Assembly (NCBI RefSeq): GCF_035917275.1
Contig: NZ_CP108508.1
Span: forward strand, 186,001 to 250,000
DNA from: Streptomyces sp. NBC_01237
GTDB lineage: Bacteria > Actinomycetota > Actinomycetes > Streptomycetales > Streptomycetaceae
Direction: 5' to 3'
Length of the DNA: 64,000 bases
Numbering within the stretch: position 1 is the first letter of the stretch; every line of letters begins with the position of its first letter. The position numbers and the translations under genes were made by a program. Shown one piece after another: positions 24,362-33,826 of this stretch. The notes under the pieces were generated by a model. The model made no database searches, was not told the origin of the DNA, and was given only the letters and a program-made list of their open reading frames with translations.

Positions 24362-27300
24362 GTGTTCGGTCGCTCTTCGCATGCCTGTCGTCGCCGTGCG
24401 CGCCGCCTGCGCACGGTCGCTGTACCCGCAGTCGGCGCTGCCCTGCTCGTCACCCTCCTGCCGTCCCCGTCACTGGCCCTGCCACCCGATCCCTCGGTGG
24501 CCGAGAAGGGCCGCGAGACTCTCGCCCTGGAGTCGCTCGGACAGGAGAGGACCATCACGGGCGAGACCTTCGAGCGTGACCTGGAATCCCTGAAGGCAGA
24601 GGTCCCAGCCGACTTGGAGCAGGCCCCGGCCGGTACGGCCACGGCTCCGGCGCCCGACACCGGCACGGTGACCTTCGGCTCGACGGCAACCGCGGCGCGG
24701 ACCGTCGCCTCGCCCCGGCAGGCCGGCCTCACCCCCGTCGACAATCTCCCCGTCAGCCTCGGACAGGCCCCCGACCAGGCCGCGCCGACCGGCACCTGGA
24801 ACGTACAGCTCTACGCTCGCGGCGCCTCCGTCTCCCAGGGCGTCGACGGCGCCGTGGTCAGGGTCCAGGCGCCGGCCACCGGTTCCGTGCCGGTCTCCGT
24901 CGAGCTCGACTACACCGGATTCAAGAACCTCTACGGCGCGGACTGGGCCTCCCGGCTGCGCTTCGTACAGTTCCCCGAGTGCTACCTGACGACACCGGAG
25001 GTCGAGGCGTGTCAGGAGTACGAGGAGCTGGAGACCCGTAACGACACCAGGACGCAGTCGATCACGGCGACGGTGGACACGGCGGCCGACGGGACGGTCT
25101 CCCGGGCTTCGGCCACGGAGGGGGACGCCTCCCACGGTCCGTCGACCGTCCAGGCCGTCCACCGCACGTCGGGAAGCACGTCGGTCACCCCCGCTGCGGC
25201 GAGCGGCGACTCCGCGGTGATCGGCGCGGTCGACTCGGGCGGGGGCGCGGGCGGGACCTTCAAGGCCACGCCTCTGGCATCCAACGGGAAGTGGCAGGCC
25301 GGCGGCTCCTCGGGCGCCTTCATGTGGTCGTATCCGCTGGCGATACCGGCCGCGCCCGCGGGTCCGGTGCCCGGCATCTCCTTCACCTACAACTCCCAGA
25401 GCGTGGACGGCCGTACCGCGATCGCCTCACCGCAGTCCTCCTGGATCGGCGAGGGCTGGGAATACGACCCCGGCCACATCGAACGCCGCTACCGGACCTG
25501 CAAGGACGATCGCAAACCGCTGAAGTCCGGCACTCCCAACAACACCGCCGAGAAGGACAAGACGTCCGACCTGTGCTGGACCTCCTACAACGCGGTGATG
25601 TCCCTGGCGGGCAGGACCACGGAACTGGTGCGGGACGCGGCGGCCGGCAGCGATCCCGAGACCGACACCGAGATCTACCGCCCCCAGCAGGACGACGGCA
25701 CCCGCGTCGAGCACCGGACCGGCGGCAGCAACGGCGACAACAACGGTGAGTACTGGGTCGTCACCACCGTTGACGGAACCACGTACTACTACGGCCTCAA
25801 CCAGGTCGGCGGCGGTCACGCCGACACCCGGTCGGTTTCCACCGTCCCCGTGTTCGGCAACCACCCGGGTGAGCCCTGCCACGCCACGGCGTTCGCCGAC
25901 TCCCGTTGCGACGCCGGCAAGAAGCAGGCGTGGCGCTGGGGCCTGGACAAGGTCGTCGATATGCACGGCAACGTGATGGTCGTCAACTGGAAGCAGGAGA
26001 CGAACCACTACTCGGTCAAGAAGAAGTTCAAGTCCCCCGAGCAGTACGACCGGTTCGCCTACCCGACGTCGATCGAGTACGGCATGCGCTCGGACCTCAC
26101 CAAGCCTTCGGCGACAGTCGAGTTCGGTGTGAAACAGCGCTGCCTGGCGTCGGAGGCGGCCTGCGACTCGGCGAACTTCGCCAAGACCGACGACCCCGGC
26201 GCGTACCGCCCCTGGTGGGACACCCCCGGCAACCTCAACTGCAAGTCGGGATCGAAGCTCTGCCCGCCGTTCCCGTCCTTCTGGACGCAGATGCGTCTGG
26301 ACACGGTCACGACGAAGGGCGCCCGCCCCGGCCAGACCGGCCTCGGCAAGGTGGACACGTACGAACTCCACCAGTCCTTCCCCGAGGACTGGTACGACAC
26401 CTCCCCGGGCCTCTGGCTCAACTCGATCACGCGCCGCGGGTTCGCCCCCGGCGACACCACCGGCACACTCCAGCACAAGGACGGCGTCAGCTTCGCCGAA
26501 TACTCCGTCGGGCCCACGTCGCCGCTGCGCAGCCGCCTGCTGGACCGTCAGCTCGCCAACCTGGTCCCGGACGGCAAGAACGACCAGCGCCCCGCCTTCA
26601 CCCGGCCCCGCATCGGCACCGTCGCCACCGAGTACGGAGGCGACATCGAGGTCGAGTACAAGGGCGGCTGCGCGAGCGAACCGGCCGAGGACAAGGGGAA
26701 GAACAACGGCACGTGCTTCCCGGTGCGCTGGTCCCCCGACGACGACGAGAGGACACCCGCGAAGTCCTGGTTCAACAAGTACGTCGTCCACTCCGTGACC
26801 GAGACCGACAAGGTCACCTCCCACGGCAAGCCCATCCACACGACGTACGCCTACACCGGACCTGCCTGGGCCAAGAGTGTCGACGAGTTCACCCGGCCCG
26901 CCCTGCAGACCCACAGCGACTGGCGCGGCTTCCGCGAGGTGGCCGTCACCAAGGGCAGCAAATCCAGTTCCCAGCAGGGCGACCCGCAGTCCCAGTCGTA
27001 CTCCGTGACACGCTACTTCCAGGGAGTCGGCGGTACGGTCAAGGACTCCACCGGCGCCTACACGCTGGTGGATGACGACGCGCCGCAGTACGCGGGCCTG
27101 ACGGCGGAGAGCATCACCTACCTCAACTCCGACAAGCGGGTCCAGAAGCGCACACTGCATCACCCCTGGTCGGAGGAGACTGCCTCCCGCGCCCGTGAGG
27201 CGGAGAGCGGCGCGGATCTTGAGCCGCTCCTCGCCCATCGCGCCGCGATCAGACGCACCGACGAGATCCAGACGGCCGACACGAGCTGGCGCTCGGTACG

Positions 27301-30300
27301 CACACTGACCTCGTTCGAGGGCACCTACGGTCTCCCTCACCAGGTCGAGACGGCCGTGGTGAAACCCGGCGGCGCAGGGGGCGAAACCCTCTCCCACCAG
27401 AGCTGCACCAGGACGTCGTACCTCCACAACACCTCGGCGTGGCTGATCGGCCTGACCAAGGAGCAGCGCACCACAGCCACCTCCTGCGCGAACCACGACA
27501 CCGCCGACCCCGCCAAGCTGCTCAAGTCCGCGGTGCGCTACACCTACGACAAGCAGGCGTACGGGATGGCCCCGAGCCGTGGCGAGATCACCACCAGGGC
27601 CGAGACCGACGGCGCCGGCACCTCGTACGCGAGGGTCACCGAGATGACCTACGACACGCTGGGCCGCAAGCGCACCGTCACCGAGCCCGGCAAGGGAACG
27701 GCCGAGACGCAGTACACGCCGGAAGAGGGCGGCCCGGTCACCTCGATCAAGGCGATCAACGCCAAGGGCCACGCCAGCGTCACGACCTTCGACCCGGGAC
27801 GCAGCCTGGCGCTCACCGTCACCGACCCCAACGGCCGCATGACGAAGACCGAGTACGACGCCCTCGGGCGCTCGGTCAGGGGCTGGTCGACGTCCCGCTC
27901 GTCCGGAGGCAAGTCCGCGGACGTCCTGATCGACTACCAGAGCGCCGTCGCCACCTCCACGACGACGCGCCCGGCCGCAGTCACCGTCAGGACGCTCAAG
28001 GAGGACGGCACCTACAGCAAGCACGTCACGATCTACGACGGCCTGACGCGCAAGGTCCAGACCCAGGAGGATGCCCACGGCGCCGGCCGGATTGTCACGG
28101 ACACCTCGTACGACGACCACGGACTGGTCGACGAACAGACCGCCGGCTACCTGGCCGAGGGCGACCCCGCTCCCGCACTGTTCACCCCGAAGTCAACCCT
28201 GGCGATTCCGAGCTGGACCAAGAACCGCTACGACGGGATGGAGCGGCCGGTCCGCCAGTCGGCCTACTTCGACGGCGACTACCGGTACGCGACCTACACC
28301 TACTACAGCGACACCAGCACCTATGTGGACCCCGCGGGCGGAACCGCACCCCGGACCCGGACCTACACCGACGCCCTGGGCAGGGTCACCTCGGTGCTGC
28401 ACTACAGCCGCACGGCCTCCTCCGACGCCGGACGCTCGACCGCGTACGAGTACGACGCCCGAGGCAACCGCACCAAGGTCACCGACCCCGCCGGCAACAG
28501 CTGGTCGTACACCTACGACGCGCGCGGCCGCGTGACCTCCGCGACGGACCCGGACACCGGCACGACGGAGACCTGGTACGACGCCGCCGACCGCCCCAAC
28601 AAGGTGACCGACTCCAAGGGGCGGACGACCTACACCGAGTACGACGTACTGGGCCGGGTCACCAAGGTCCGTGAGGGGTCCCAGACCGCCACCCCCGTCA
28701 AGGAGTACACCTACGACACGCTGCCCGGCGGCCTCGGCAAGCCGGTGGCATCCGCCCGGAACACCGCGACCGGCAACTACGTCAACCGGATCACGGGCTA
28801 CGACAGCGAGTACCGGCCCACGGGCCGCGAGACGGTCATCCCGTCCAACGCCATGACGAAGGGCGTCTCCGGCACCTACGCCTACGCGTTCACCTACACA
28901 CCGGTCAGCGGAAAGCCGCAGTCGGTCACCCTGCCCGCCGTGGGCGGCCTGGCCGCCGAGAAGGTGATCACGCGTTACAACAGCGACGATCTGGCCGAGT
29001 CCACCTCCGGAGGGGCCTGGTACACCTCCGACGTCACGTACTCGCCGTTCGGTGAGCCCATTCGCACCGTCTCCGGCTCCCAGCCGTCCCGCGTGTGGAC
29101 GACCAACTTCATGGATCCGCACACCGGCCGCCTCCAGCGCACCGTCGCCGACCGTGAGACCGCGGGCCCGCACCGCATCGCCGACAACTACTACGCGTAC
29201 GACGCCTCGGGCACCATCACCTCCGACGCCCGCAGTCTTTCCGGAGCGTCGGGCACGACCTGGGACACCCAGTGCTTCACCTACGACGCCATGGGCGAAC
29301 TCGTGAACGCCTGGACGTCCAACGTCGTCCCGAACGGTAAAGGCACCGGCTGCAAGGCGTCGAACGGCGCGGCCTGGGGCCCCCGCACCGACTACGAGGC
29401 CTCGACCGGGCCGGTGGCGGATGCTCCCGACGCGGCGACCGACACGTCCGCCCCCGATGCCTCACTGACGTCGACCCTGGCCGCCGCCGAACCTGATGCG
29501 GCGTCCGTCGCGACGGGCGCGACCGCCTACCGCCAGTCCTTCACCTTCGACTGGCTCGGCAACCGCGCCTCGCTGAAGGAACACGACCCGGCCGACGCCA
29601 CGAAGAGCGTCACCTACCACTACGGCTACGACACCAAGCAGCCCCACGCCGTCGACTGGATCAGCTCCAGCCCGTCCGGCCGGGGAAGCTCCTACATCCA
29701 TGACGCGGCTGGCAACACCGAGGTCCGCGATCTGTTCGACACCACGCAGGGGCTGACCTGGACGCAGGAGAACCGCCTCGACACGATCACGTCCGACGGC
29801 AGCAGCACGTCGTACGTGTACGACGCCGAGGGCAACCGCCTCCTGGAGAAGTCGGCGGCGGGCGCGACCCTGTACCTGGGTGAGACCGAGGTGACGACCG
29901 ACGCGAGCGGGACCATCATCCAGGCCGCTCGGGCCTACGCCCAGCAGGGCGCCCCGACCGTCATCCGCACTACGGCCAATGGCGCGACCACCGGCCACCG
30001 GATCAGCGTTCTGCTCGCCGACCACCTCGGCACCTCCACCACCGCGGTCGAGCTGTCCGGTACCCAGCCGGTGACACGTCGCGCCTACAAGCCGTACGGC
30101 GAGTCGCGCGGCGCCAAGCCCGCCAGCTGGCCCGGCCGCCGCGGCTACCTCGGGGTGGGCATCGACGACGCGGCGACAGGCCTGACCCATATCGGCGCCC
30201 GCGAGTACGACCAGACGTCCGGCCGGTTCCTCTCGGCCGACCCGCTGATCGACATCGCCGACCCGCTCCAGATGAACGGGTACGCCTACAGCAACAACAG

Positions 30301-31177
30301 CCCGATCAGCAAGAGTGACCCGAGCGGGCTGATGCTCATCCTGATCCCCGGCATGGTCCTGGGAGGCGGCGGAGGGGGCGGCACCCCGCCTGCTCCCAAG
30401 CTCACGGAAACGAAAACGCCCGACGGCCGCAGGGCGATCTACGACGAGTACGGGATCGGCCACGTCGTCGGCGGCTCACCCGACAACGATGCGGCGAGGC
30501 GAGCCATCGACATCCTGAACGAAGACCTCAGGGCGGCGGGACTCCACACCGACGGCTCCCACAAGGGGACCGGTGAGATCTACCTGTCGCAGGACGACGC
30601 CGAGCCCCTCGTGGGCAAGGGCTCGTTCACGGACAAGGACGGGAAGACCAGGCTGAACGGCACCACGTCCGACTTCATCAAGGTCTCCTACAAGGACGGG
30701 AAGATCGTCGATGTGATCGACTTCGACGCGACGGGCACTACGAAGGCGGACAAGGCCCTCAATCTCATCCAGGGCGACATCGACGGGAAGATGAATCCCA
30801 ACGGCAAGAAGCAGGCGAACAACGTGGTGTTCGTCGCCGCAACCGGCGAACAGGCCGGTGAGGTGGCCAAGAGCTACAGCGGCGACTCACGGGTCCGCGT
30901 GATTCACCCCGACTCGGGGTTCGACTCGGGCAGAGTCTTCAACGGAGCGACCGGAAAGGTGAACTCCACACGGGTCAGCCCGAGAATCCGCGGCCGAGTG
31001 CTGGGCGTCGCGGGATCGTTGATGCCGCTCGCCCAGTCCAACAGCTATGTGCGCAGCTTCGGGTTCTGGGGCGGCATCCAGGAGATGGGCAAGGACTTCT
31101 TCGATCCGTTCGGACTCCACGAGGCCGTGGAATCGCCGAACTACAACGGTTCCTGCGATCCGAGCGTGTGCGCCTGA
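24362..31177 (+). CDS. Secreted RHS-repeat protein with variable C-terminal domain
   Basis: Very large exported RHS/YD-repeat protein of 2271 residues. The GTG at 24362 has GGGGGA 6 nt upstream and opens directly onto a signal peptide (basic RRRARRLR, hydrophobic core, end near SLA). A conserved N-terminal region contains ISFTYNSQSVDGRTA. Many YD repeats follow (YDALGRSVRGW, YDARGNRTKVTDPAGNSWSY) from about residue 1050 to 1900. The RHS-associated core closes with REYDQTSGRFLSADPLID and NSPISKSDPSG near 1960-2000. After it the sequence changes to an unrelated 250-residue module (SDFIKVSYKDGKIVDVIDFD, KKQANNVVFVAA). By analogy with WapA/Rhs proteins this would be the toxin; it resembles restriction-like CdiA-type nuclease tips, but that is tentative. 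A strong terminator follows. Confidence 0.9.
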   Translation: MFGRSSHACRRRARRLRTVAVPAVGAALLVTLLPSPSLALPPDPSVAEKGRETLALESLGQERTITGETFERDLESLKAEVPADLEQAPAGTATAPAPDTGTVTFGSTATAARTVASPRQAGLTPVDNLPVSLGQAPDQAAPTGTWNVQLYARGASVSQGVDGAVVRVQAPATGSVPVSVELDYTGFKNLYGADWASRLRFVQFPECYLTTPEVEACQEYEELETRNDTRTQSITATVDTAADGTVSRASATEGDASHGPSTVQAVHRTSGSTSVTPAAASGDSAVIGAVDSGGGAGGTFKATPLASNGKWQAGGSSGAFMWSYPLAIPAAPAGPVPGISFTYNSQSVDGRTAIASPQSSWIGEGWEYDPGHIERRYRTCKDDRKPLKSGTPNNTAEKDKTSDLCWTSYNAVMSLAGRTTELVRDAAAGSDPETDTEIYRPQQDDGTRVEHRTGGSNGDNNGEYWVVTTVDGTTYYYGLNQVGGGHADTRSVSTVPVFGNHPGEPCHATAFADSRCDAGKKQAWRWGLDKVVDMHGNVMVVNWKQETNHYSVKKKFKSPEQYDRFAYPTSIEYGMRSDLTKPSATVEFGVKQRCLASEAACDSANFAKTDDPGAYRPWWDTPGNLNCKSGSKLCPPFPSFWTQMRLDTVTTKGARPGQTGLGKVDTYELHQSFPEDWYDTSPGLWLNSITRRGFAPGDTTGTLQHKDGVSFAEYSVGPTSPLRSRLLDRQLANLVPDGKNDQRPAFTRPRIGTVATEYGGDIEVEYKGGCASEPAEDKGKNNGTCFPVRWSPDDDERTPAKSWFNKYVVHSVTETDKVTSHGKPIHTTYAYTGPAWAKSVDEFTRPALQTHSDWRGFREVAVTKGSKSSSQQGDPQSQSYSVTRYFQGVGGTVKDSTGAYTLVDDDAPQYAGLTAESITYLNSDKRVQKRTLHHPWSEETASRAREAESGADLEPLLAHRAAIRRTDEIQTADTSWRSVRTLTSFEGTYGLPHQVETAVVKPGGAGGETLSHQSCTRTSYLHNTSAWLIGLTKEQRTTATSCANHDTADPAKLLKSAVRYTYDKQAYGMAPSRGEITTRAETDGAGTSYARVTEMTYDTLGRKRTVTEPGKGTAETQYTPEEGGPVTSIKAINAKGHASVTTFDPGRSLALTVTDPNGRMTKTEYDALGRSVRGWSTSRSSGGKSADVLIDYQSAVATSTTTRPAAVTVRTLKEDGTYSKHVTIYDGLTRKVQTQEDAHGAGRIVTDTSYDDHGLVDEQTAGYLAEGDPAPALFTPKSTLAIPSWTKNRYDGMERPVRQSAYFDGDYRYATYTYYSDTSTYVDPAGGTAPRTRTYTDALGRVTSVLHYSRTASSDAGRSTAYEYDARGNRTKVTDPAGNSWSYTYDARGRVTSATDPDTGTTETWYDAADRPNKVTDSKGRTTYTEYDVLGRVTKVREGSQTATPVKEYTYDTLPGGLGKPVASARNTATGNYVNRITGYDSEYRPTGRETVIPSNAMTKGVSGTYAYAFTYTPVSGKPQSVTLPAVGGLAAEKVITRYNSDDLAESTSGGAWYTSDVTYSPFGEPIRTVSGSQPSRVWTTNFMDPHTGRLQRTVADRETAGPHRIADNYYAYDASGTITSDARSLSGASGTTWDTQCFTYDAMGELVNAWTSNVVPNGKGTGCKASNGAAWGPRTDYEASTGPVADAPDAATDTSAPDASLTSTLAAAEPDAASVATGATAYRQSFTFDWLGNRASLKEHDPADATKSVTYHYGYDTKQPHAVDWISSSPSGRGSSYIHDAAGNTEVRDLFDTTQGLTWTQENRLDTITSDGSSTSYVYDAEGNRLLEKSAAGATLYLGETEVTTDASGTIIQAARAYAQQGAPTVIRTTANGATTGHRISVLLADHLGTSTTAVELSGTQPVTRRAYKPYGESRGAKPASWPGRRGYLGVGIDDAATGLTHIGAREYDQTSGRFLSADPLIDIADPLQMNGYAYSNNSPISKSDPSGLMLILIPGMVLGGGGGGGTPPAPKLTETKTPDGRRAIYDEYGIGHVVGGSPDNDAARRAIDILNEDLRAAGLHTDGSHKGTGEIYLSQDDAEPLVGKGSFTDKDGKTRLNGTTSDFIKVSYKDGKIVDVIDFDATGTTKADKALNLIQGDIDGKMNPNGKKQANNVVFVAATGEQAGEVAKSYSGDSRVRVIHPDSGFDSGRVFNGATGKVNSTRVSPRIRGRVLGVAGSLMPLAQSNSYVRSFGFWGGIQEMGKDFFDPFGLHEAVESPNYNGSCDPSVCA

Positions 31178-31198
31178 CCTGAGCTGGCCGTACGGCTT

Positions 31199-31232
31199 CG
31201 GTCTCCAAGACCCATGTGGGTCTTGGAGACCG
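31199..31232. terminator. Perfect bidirectional terminator
   Basis: CGGTCTCCAAGACCC (31199-31213) pairs perfectly with its complement at 31218-31232 across the loop ATGT. It lies between the convergent RHS gene and the gene at 31238-31804 and can serve both. Confidence 0.9.
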
Positions 31233-31237
31233 GCCCC

Positions 31238-31804
31238 TCAGTACGGGGCCATCACGAGGTCGCCGATCACCTGCTGCCCGACCTGCCCGGCCAGCCACGG
31301 TGCGCGCTCGGCCTCGATCTGCTTCACATGGACGAAGACGGTGTGGTCGGTCGCCGGCTCCTCCAGTTCGAGGTCGCGGACGTTGACGCACAGCGTCACG
31401 AACGCACCCCTGGCACCGCCGACACCCAAGCCGGCTTCGGGGGCTTCGGGCCAGCCCATGAAGTCCCACCGCACGGTGGCCGGGCTGCCACCCAGCGCGT
31501 CGAGGAACGGCCCCACGGCCTCCGGTGGAGTGGCCCAGCTCCTCAGCCGGACGGGCAGGTGCGTCGACGGCTCGTCGCCGTTCGCCGACGAGCCGCTCCT
31601 GCCTCCTTCCGCCCACCACTCGGCGTCCGGGAACAACTTCAGCAGGGGTGTCAGGACGTGCGGCGAGGAGACGAGCACTTCGAAATCGACTTCCAGGTCC
31701 CGGAGATCGGCGATCCCGAGCAACCGCTCGACCACTCGCAAACCCTCTGAGAGATCAGCCGTCCTCAGGATGGGCTGCGCATATGAGTTGGACATGGCGG
31801 CCAT
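31238..31804 (-). CDS. Unknown protein convergent with RHS; possible immunity gene
   Basis: 188 residues from ATG 31804 (MAAMSNSYAQPILRTADLSE); a shorter start at 31795 is equally possible and the frame continues up to 31849. It is acidic and soluble, with no signal peptide, containing VVERLLGIADLRDLEVDFEV, RWDFMGWPEAPEAG and HVKQIEAERAPWLAGQVGQQ. I do not recognise a family. It is the first gene after the RHS C-terminal module, where immunity genes usually sit. Its opposite orientation is unusual for an immunity gene, so this is a hypothesis only. Confidence 0.7.
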   Translation of the reverse strand: MAAMSNSYAQPILRTADLSEGLRVVERLLGIADLRDLEVDFEVLVSSPHVLTPLLKLFPDAEWWAEGGRSGSSANGDEPSTHLPVRLRSWATPPEAVGPFLDALGGSPATVRWDFMGWPEAPEAGLGVGGARGAFVTLCVNVRDLELEEPATDHTVFVHVKQIEAERAPWLAGQVGQQVIGDLVMAPY

Positions 31805-32269
31805 TCTGCCACCGGCACTTCGTCGGCCGGTGGGCCCCCGGTGGGGCACCGCGAGTACCCCGTCCCAGGCCGTCGGAGGGGCAGTTCACCCTGCCGACCG
31901 GCGGACCGGCGAGGCGACGGCCCTGGAGCGGAGCCACCTCGGCCGGACCGAGAAGCGGTGTACGCGCCCGGGGCGGCCGAGCCGCTGAGGCGACGGGCTG
32001 GTGCTCGGGTACGACGACGGGTATGCCGGGTTCGGGCGGGACGGGCAGCCACCGCCGCGTCGTAGGCCTGGGCGGCGTTCGCCGGTCTCTGAGGGATGGA
32101 GGGCCTGCTGTACGCCGTGGACCTCCACCACATAGACATGGTTGGCCTCGCTGGTCGAGGAAGTCTGCCGCTCCGGGCGGCGCCACGATCGCTGATCGTG
32201 ACGATCACTCAGCACCGTCCGAACCGCCGCCCGGACGGAGAATCGCGCCGTCCCGCCCCCCTGGTCGTG
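31805..32269. other. Region without a recognised gene
   Basis: About 460 bp upstream of the gene ending at 31238 and downstream of the one ending at 32270. Frames are Arg/Pro-rich and lack family similarity. Confidence 0.4.
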
Positions 32270-33382
32270 TCAGCGGACGATGCCGTGGGTCTGGGGGTCC
32301 GAGGAGGGGCGGGCGCGGGAGAGCCTCGCGGCGGTTCCGCGGGCGTTCTCGAAGGCCACCACCGCGTTGCCGTCCTTCCGCCACGGCGGAGCGCCGCACC
32401 ACGGTCCGATCCTGCGGAACTGCTCCAAGGCGCCCGCGTACAGCATCGACCTCAGCATGTGGTGGGCCAGCATGTGCCGCAGGACCGGCAGACGCTCGTC
32501 GTCCGGCGGGACTTGCTCGAACGAGGCGGCGACCAGCTTGAGTGTGTTCCTGGACAGCGGGGTTACGGCAGCGGTGCCGAAGGAGGACCGCTCGGTGAGT
32601 TCGTCGAGCGCGTGCAGGTAGATCCCGGCGAGCGGGCTGCCGGACGGAGACTTGCGCACCGCCTGGCGCGCGAAGCGCAGCATGCGCCGGTCGCTGCCGA
32701 ACCACTTGGCGCACCAGTACTGGAGCGCCTGCCAGTGACCCTCGTAGTGGTGCGGCGCGCGGGCGACGAGCCCGGCCCAGAGCGGCCTGAACGCCGCGCG
32801 AGAGTACTGTGCGCCTCGAGACGCGGTGATCATGACGACCCACGGGCCCGGGTTCGCGGGGTCGAGCAGCGCTGCCTTCCGGGCCTCCTCGATGGCGGCC
32901 GGGAGCAGTGCCTTGAAACGCTCCATGTCTGAGGTCATGACCTCGTGTGCGTACCCGCTGCCCCGGATCGCCCACGCGCGGTGCACCATCAGGCTCGCGG
33001 TGAGGGTCGCGGCGTCGCAGTCGTCCGGCTCGGCGGTGCGCCAGGCGTTGAGCCAGGCGTCGTCCTCCTCGGCGACGTGCTGGAGGAGAGCGAGTCGGGT
33101 CCAGCGCTCGTCCCAGTCCTCGCCCGCTTCGCCGACGTACCGCGCCGCGGTCCTCCAGTTCCCCTGCCGGGCGGCGTCGACGACTGCCTGCCGCTCCTCC
33201 TGACGGTGCGTCGACGGGGGAGGGCCAGGGCGCCGGGAGTCGAGTGCCTCGCGCGGAGGAAGGCCGTGATCGGTGGCGACGAAGTGATCCGCGACCCAGG
33301 TGGTGGCGCGCCGGGGGCTGATCAGGATGCGGTAGAGCCCTACGAGTAGCACTGCGAGCAAGACTCCGAGGAAAAGTGTCAC
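32270..33382 (-). CDS. Membrane-anchored protein, paralogue of 33827-34804
   Basis: 370 residues from a GTG. A single N-terminal hydrophobic helix (LFLGVLLAVLLVGLYRILI) would anchor it with the rest in the cytoplasm. The body is helical, with tetratricopeptide-like spacing: ARQGNWRTAARYVGEAGEDW, HRAWAIRG, PANPGPWVVMITASRG, HYEGHWQALQYWCAKWFGSD and ARQAVRKSPSGSPLAGI. The same landmarks occur in order in the divergent gene at 33827, so the two are paralogues. I recall related Streptomyces proteins (DUF4034-like) but cannot name a function. It has a divergent intergenic region in common with its paralogue. Confidence 0.82.
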   Translation of the reverse strand: MTLFLGVLLAVLLVGLYRILISPRRATTWVADHFVATDHGLPPREALDSRRPGPPPSTHRQEERQAVVDAARQGNWRTAARYVGEAGEDWDERWTRLALLQHVAEEDDAWLNAWRTAEPDDCDAATLTASLMVHRAWAIRGSGYAHEVMTSDMERFKALLPAAIEEARKAALLDPANPGPWVVMITASRGAQYSRAAFRPLWAGLVARAPHHYEGHWQALQYWCAKWFGSDRRMLRFARQAVRKSPSGSPLAGIYLHALDELTERSSFGTAAVTPLSRNTLKLVAASFEQVPPDDERLPVLRHMLAHHMLRSMLYAGALEQFRRIGPWCGAPPWRKDGNAVVAFENARGTAARLSRARPSSDPQTHGIVR

Positions 33383-33826
33383 GGCGGGAGATCATTCCCG
33401 AACCGGGTCACTCTCCGCAATAGTTCAGGCCAACGTAATGGTGGGGCCGGTGGCGGATCGGCTGACCGCCCTCACCGGCCGCCGAGCGCACTGTGACCCT
33501 TTGCGAGCGCGCCACGCTCCCCGGCATCCACCCCTCTCACGGCCGAGAGCGATCCGGGCCCCACTCCTTCCACGGTCCGCACGGTCTCGGACGTGGCTGC
33601 CTCGGACGCGGGTGTGTGTCTGGTGCCAGGACCGCTCCCGCCGCCCGCCACCAGGGCGGGCACCCCGAACGCGGGCGCGCCCCTCGGGCGTCCGGATCAT
33701 GACGGCTTCGGCACCCCTCGGCGCACCAATACAGGTGTGCGATTGTCGGCCGCGCGTGATAGTTACTACACCCACACGGGCGGGACGATTATCAACTACC
33801 CGTGCGATACAGCAAGGGGTGGGGAT
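33383..33826. promoter_or_regulatory. Divergent intergenic region between the two paralogues
   Basis: About 440 bp separating the start codons of the two related genes. A lower-GC stretch at 33760-33820 (TAGTTACTACACC, TTATCAACTACC) probably contains the promoter for the plus-strand gene. No operator was identified. Confidence 0.4.

Noticed and set aside
25427..28120. An 897-codon open frame on the minus strand
   Set aside because: Antisense to the RHS gene, no family and composition typical of a shadow frame.
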